The notes under the pieces are model-generated. The model had not been told where the DNA came from, made no database searches, and worked only from the letters and a program-made list of their open reading frames with translations. Below, piece after piece: positions 60,466 to 64,000 of a stretch of DNA of 64,000 nt. Both the position numbers and the translations under genes were made by a program. The DNA is taken from contig NW_005196094.1 of assembly GCF_000372725.1 (NCBI RefSeq), forward strand, positions 214,658 through 278,657. The letters are read 5' to 3'. Numbering within the stretch: the stretch's first letter is position 1; the number at the start of each line of letters is the position of its first letter. Source of the DNA: Emiliania huxleyi CCMP1516. Taxonomy: Eukaryota > Haptophyta > Isochrysidales > Noelaerhabdaceae.

Positions 60466-60733
60466 GTGTCTTCCCCTCCCCCTCGCACACAGGATTGACG
60501 CTGCTCTCGGCGCTCGCTCCCTCCTCGCCGCCGCGGACCAGGCGTGCCCGCGGGGGCTCTGCAGAGAGCCAGACGGCTCCGCGCGGTCGGACCGACTTTT
60601 TTCAGACTGGACTATTCTGGATACTAAGGGTATGTGCAGCTAGATCTCACTGAGCTGAGCTCATATCTGCCCTCAGTATCCTGTTTTGAGTTCGGGAATG
60701 CCTTCAGTATCCTGTTTCCGTGTACGGAGGGCC

Positions 60734-60800
60734 GCGTCCGGACGCGCATGACGTCGGCCGGGACCCCCCGTGCGGGGGCCTTCGAGCGCAGGCGTCGAGA
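60734..60800 (-). repeat. Inverted repeat, right arm
   Basis: Reverse complement of 59128-59192 (CGCATGACGTCGGCCGGGAC and CCCCCGTGCGGGGGCCTTC). Confidence 0.8.
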
Positions 60801-61021
60801 GCCGGTGGCGGCGCCGTCGAGCGTCGCGAACGGTCCACCGCTCGCGCACGCGTGCAGCCGGTCCAGGGCGGCTAGGCAGAAAGAAGAATGGCGCGAATTG
60901 AGGCCGTACGCGCCGAGCGCGAGCCTTGTTCCAGAGCGGCTGGCTGTCGCACGAGCCGGTAGGTGCCTCATGCCAGTTTCGGGGGGCAAACCCTGCCCGC
61001 CCCCTAGGACCCCGGGTAAGG

Positions 61022-61215
61022 CCCAGGTGTGGCCTAGGGCATCAGAAGGGACCAAGAGGAGTCCAGTCTGAGCCATAGAGCCCATGTCTTTGCCCCCGAA
61101 GGTCGCGTTCAAATGCCCGGAACGGACGTTACAGTGGTGTCCGGCTGGCGCGATCACCGAGCTGTGACGCTCAGGGAAGCCCGATGAGGTACTGGTTTCT
61201 TTGCCCAGGGCTGGC
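61022..61215 (+). repeat. Dispersed repeat (partner at 34072-34285)
   Basis: See 34072-34285. Here it is followed by unrelated sequence instead of the endonuclease-like frame, so this is a 5' fragment or solo copy. Confidence 0.8.
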
Positions 61216-61297
61216 CTTCCCCCCAGGCTGGATCAGCTGAGCAAGGTTTGGGGAGAATCCTATATTGGAATCTTCAGATATTTGGATCTTCAGATGA

Positions 61298-61474
61298 ACC
61301 AACCCTCGGAGACCCGTGTTTACTTTATGGCCCTTTCCCTGCGAACGCGCACCCCCCAGGGCTAGGGCTCTCTTGCCCGCAACCCGATCCCGATCATCCG
61401 GCCCGCTGGGTGCGCTTCTTAGCTCCCCGGCCCTGGATGTGAGGTTGCCGACTGCACTCCAAGTGCTCCAAGTT
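61298..61474 (+). repeat. Dispersed 175-base repeat
   Basis: Near-identical to 15466-15650. It directly follows a short AT-rich spacer with ATCTTCAGAT duplications (61270-61296). Confidence 0.9.
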
Positions 61475-62135
61475 GGGCCCTCAGGCTGCCCGCAAAGACG
61501 AAGGAGCGCACTCCCTCCTCCTCCTCCTCGGCGCCCAGCCCTCATCATCCGGAGGGCCGTTGCCAAAGACGGCGCGGGCCGCCGACTCCGCCGCCGCTTC
61601 CGCAGCCAAGCTGCCTGCGGCAGCCACGCCTGCAGCGGCGGCGGCGGCGGCGGCGGCAACGGCGACCCCGGCGCTCCGCGCAGCAGCCGGCACCCCCAGG
61701 TCGATAGAGCTGGCGTGAGACGTCGCGCCGCGCAGCCGTCCCCTTCTGCAGCGTGGGGCGCGGCCCCGTCGGCGCCACGCCGCCGTTCGCTGCGGCGCGC
61801 AGGGCGGCGGGCGCCGAATCCGAGTAGGACTTGTGTCGGGGGAGGCATGCGTCTATGCTGTGGCGGCCGCGTGATCCGCCGATGCGGGGGGTGGCGCCCG
61901 CCCGTGCTAGCCGAGCGTTGCGGCGTACGAGCCGCGCTGCAGCATCGCGAGCGCACGCCTTGTAGCTGAAGCTGTACTCTGATTGCGAGGTATGTCTTTA
62001 CGTGTACAATGTCATGTGTGCATGTGGTGATGTGGAGAGTAGGCAGCCGTGTGAGTACCGTCGGCCGCAGAGATATTGAACCGTCTTGCGAGGATGACAC
62101 AATTATTAAATCGTTTAAGATAAATAATTTTGAGC

Positions 62136-63551
62136 TCAAGTTGTCGCCTTTTGCACTGTGTTTTTTTGGTGCACCGGTCCAATTTCTTTCCCATCCGCCG
62201 TGAGCACCGAAGAGTTTGGGTGGATGAGCACTGCACGATGCGCCCCTTTAGGAAAGGCGGACCGGGTGGGCGGGGGCGTTGCATCCAAGAAGCGTGCCAA
62301 CCGAGCCCACAGTGTGGGTGGCTCTTCCTCAAACACATTCAAAACCAGCAGCTGCTCTTTGGGCACCATGCACATGACCATCAAGTTGTGCATCACATAA
62401 AGCAGTTGCAACACGTACGGAGATCTCCAATTCATTGTACCCACCGAAGTGTTCATGTGAACGGCGTCTCCCACAGTGTGGAACATTGTTTGCAAGGGGG
62501 CTGGATCTGTCCGGCTCCACTTTTTAGATCGCTGTTTGGCCCATTTGTTTGGGTCGCGCACAGTCAAGATCACCTTGGCATAAGGATAGGCTGCAAACAG
62601 GAATGGGAAGAACTGCGTAATGGGCAGGTCGCTCACACAGTCTACAAAGTCAAACATGCGGAAATCCGTGTGCCTCCAGATATGACTCCCGAGCTTGAGT
62701 TGCGTGAGGAAGCGTCTCATTGTAACGAAGCGCTCCGTCAGCACTGGGTCTCTCTCTGCCCTGAACGGCGTCCCACGACTAGGGACCATCACTTGGTCCC
62801 AATGAGCCGAGACAAAGCCCAGCTGCGCTACGGCTGCATGTACACCCCTGGTGCCAGTAAACCCTTCTCCGGCCATAATTATCAGTGGCTTGGTGCTGTT
62901 CGCGAAGGCATGTGCAGGGGGAAATTTTAGACCGGTGCCGGATGGACAACTGTAGCTCTGGATGGTCTGTTCGAACTGCGATTCGGCAGACAGAAGGGCC
63001 AAGTTGCCACTGGCAAAGCTTGAAGAATCCGTGGGATCCCCCCTTTCTCGCTGCTCCTTCATTCCTCGCTGATGTAGAGGATCACTACTGGCAGCTTCCA
63101 CGTCATGGCTCAGTGCCGGTGTGACTTTCGTGCCGAGATTGGCCTGTGTTTGTGCGTGCGCCTGAGGTGATGGCAGCGGCGGTGGTGGAGCCCTGGGGAA
63201 ACCCTCGCCACTGCTGCTGCGATGCTCAACGCCGTCACCTCGGATGTAGTTGCTGCTGCCCCGCAGGATGCAGGCCACGTCCGCCCGTGATTCGCAGACC
63301 CGACCCGTACGCAAAATAGCGGGCATGCAGCACTCGCGTGGCCCGCCGGGGCGACCGGAGCAGCCATGTCCGCCGCACAGCCCGCACGTGGCGTTGCAGC
63401 AGACCTGGCGGCTTGGGTGCACGACGCCGGCCGAGCAGTCGGCGAATCGACGAGAGGAGGCCGTGTGCTCCACGGGCCTGATGGTGAGGTTGAGACGGTG
63501 GTGGATTACCAGGCGGTGCGCCTCGGCCGACGGCGAGAAGGACGAAAACAT
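62136..63551 (-). CDS. Sulfotransferase (Sulfotransferase_4-like) with N-terminal Cys-rich module
   Basis: A single exon, 471 residues. Residues 45-95 are a Cys-rich module, VCCNATCGLCGGHGCSGRPG followed by ECCMPAILRTGRVCES, of a type I associate with secreted haptophyte proteins. After a Pro/Ser-rich linker the sulfotransferase domain starts: LIIMAGEGFTGTRGVHAAV (PAPS 5'-phosphosulfate loop), FDFVDCVSDLPITQFFPFLF, then AYPYAKVILTVRDPNKWAKQ (the 3'-phosphate-binding segment; Arg and downstream Ser/Lys), and LLVLNVFEEEPPTLWARLAR near the end. The order matches Sulfotransferase_4 (PF17784). No signal peptide is visible at this ATG, so an upstream exon may exist. Likely action: sulfation of a secreted or Golgi acceptor, unknown. 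Confidence 0.82.
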   Translation of the reverse strand: MFSSFSPSAEAHRLVIHHRLNLTIRPVEHTASSRRFADCSAGVVHPSRQVCCNATCGLCGGHGCSGRPGGPRECCMPAILRTGRVCESRADVACILRGSSNYIRGDGVEHRSSSGEGFPRAPPPPLPSPQAHAQTQANLGTKVTPALSHDVEAASSDPLHQRGMKEQRERGDPTDSSSFASGNLALLSAESQFEQTIQSYSCPSGTGLKFPPAHAFANSTKPLIIMAGEGFTGTRGVHAAVAQLGFVSAHWDQVMVPSRGTPFRAERDPVLTERFVTMRRFLTQLKLGSHIWRHTDFRMFDFVDCVSDLPITQFFPFLFAAYPYAKVILTVRDPNKWAKQRSKKWSRTDPAPLQTMFHTVGDAVHMNTSVGTMNWRSPYVLQLLYVMHNLMVMCMVPKEQLLVLNVFEEEPPTLWARLARFLDATPPPTRSAFPKGAHRAVLIHPNSSVLTADGKEIGPVHQKNTVQKATT

Positions 63552-63698
63552 CTCGCGCGTCGGTCGAGGCTGTCACGTGCAAGTTTGGCTGGTGCTTTCT
63601 GCTTCCCCCAAGGACACACTGCCATTTGTCGTACGTTTAGCTGCTGGGAGACAAGGGAGAGGGAGGCGCGATTTCTAGGCCCTTGGGGGCCCTACCAA

Positions 63699-64000
63699 TC
63701 AGCGCAGTCGGAGAAGCCGGTGAACGAATCTTCGTTCGGAGAGGATGGGGCAGTCATCACTGCCGCGCTCACTGGGTTCGAGAGATTGTGCGAGAGATTG
63801 TGGGAGAGAGCTTGCGTCGGAGTCGTTCCTCCGCTCCCACCTGTCGAGTGCAAGCTTCAGTTCCTTGGAGTCGAGGTACCAGACGCCGTCAACCTGCCCT
63901 GCGCCCTGAGCAAAGTCGAGGGCCTTTTCCCTCTCGGCCCGAGCCTGGGCGGCAGCGGCCTGGCGTGTTGCATTCTTCTTTGCGTTTGACGGCTTCTTCT
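63699..64000 (-). CDS. Partial hypothetical gene running off the right edge
   Basis: Open from the window edge leftwards to a TGA at 63699-63701, 99 residues visible, no start in the window. It begins KKPSNAKKNATRQAAAAQAR and AEREKALDFAQGAGQ, a charged Ala-rich helix, then VDGVWYLDSKELKLALDRWE, and ends FVHRLLRLR. Composition is protein-like and the frame has no alternative of similar quality. Family not recognised. The 150 bases between this stop and the sulfotransferase start hold nothing else. Confidence 0.5.
   Translation of the reverse strand, partial: KKPSNAKKNATRQAAAAQARAEREKALDFAQGAGQVDGVWYLDSKELKLALDRWERRNDSDASSLPQSLAQSLEPSERGSDDCPILSERRFVHRLLRLR

Larger units (their letters stand above)
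60466..62135. other. Intergenic, several repeat copies
   Basis: It holds the right inverted-repeat arm (60734-60800), a copy of the 34072 repeat (61022-61215) and the 175-base repeat (61298-61474). After that, 61490-61700 is Ala-coding-like low complexity on both strands. No gene is recognised. Confidence 0.6.

Overview
The window looks like nuclear DNA of a GC-rich unicellular alga. My best guess is a haptophyte of the Emiliania/Gephyrocapsa kind. The reasons are very high GC, short introns (about 60-200 bases) that use GC-AG about as often as GT-AG, N-terminal leaders of the secretory/plastid type, a UGA-encoded selenoprotein, a Cys-rich module in front of a sulfotransferase that I associate with haptophyte proteins, and dense microsatellites and dispersed repeats. 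The species is inference. There is one assembly gap (13827-14190). Nothing suggests operons: neighbours are unrelated and lie on both strands. Layout, left part: a GT23 (FUT8-like) fucosyltransferase (1512), a two-exon DUF1538 membrane protein (3934), a fused glycosyltransferase (8089), a secreted sulfotransferase-like protein (10047), a WD40 protein (minus, 11351-13750) running towards a TIP41-like gene across the gap, an alpha/beta hydrolase whose intron holds a telomere-like repeat (17384-18593), an alkaline ceramidase (18913), an mTERF protein (20530), ADF/cofilin (24341) and a SelW/Rdx-like selenoprotein with a SECIS hairpin (minus, 25582-26012). Layout, middle: a hypothetical protein (27380), gamma-glutamyl hydrolase (29337), a TIR element (30591-31296), an RNase H protein (32549), a broken retroelement ORF (34240-35640), a putative exported protein (35816), tandem repeats (37-38 kb), a MerC protein (38922) and repeat-rich DNA with a ghost copy of the cofilin 5' end (42-43.4 kb). 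Layout, right part: a five-exon phytyl-ester-synthase-like acyltransferase (43683-46039), a mobile-element relic (46-47.5 kb), an Acl4-like TPR chaperone (48684), a GH5 protein joined to a proline-rich, membrane-anchored tail (50195-53069), a glyoxalase-II-like membrane protein (55102), a SET-domain protein (57948), a PDZ protein (59350), a Cys-rich sulfotransferase (62136) and a partial gene at the right edge. Many splice sites were placed by keeping the reading frame and the family alignment intact; several genes reconstruct exactly in phase. Functionally, two fucosyltransferase-like and two sulfotransferase-like genes point to sulfated or fucosylated glycan chemistry, but they are not adjacent and a joint pathway is only a guess. 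The strongest single discovery is the selenoprotein with its form-II SECIS; conventional gene callers would split it at the UGA.
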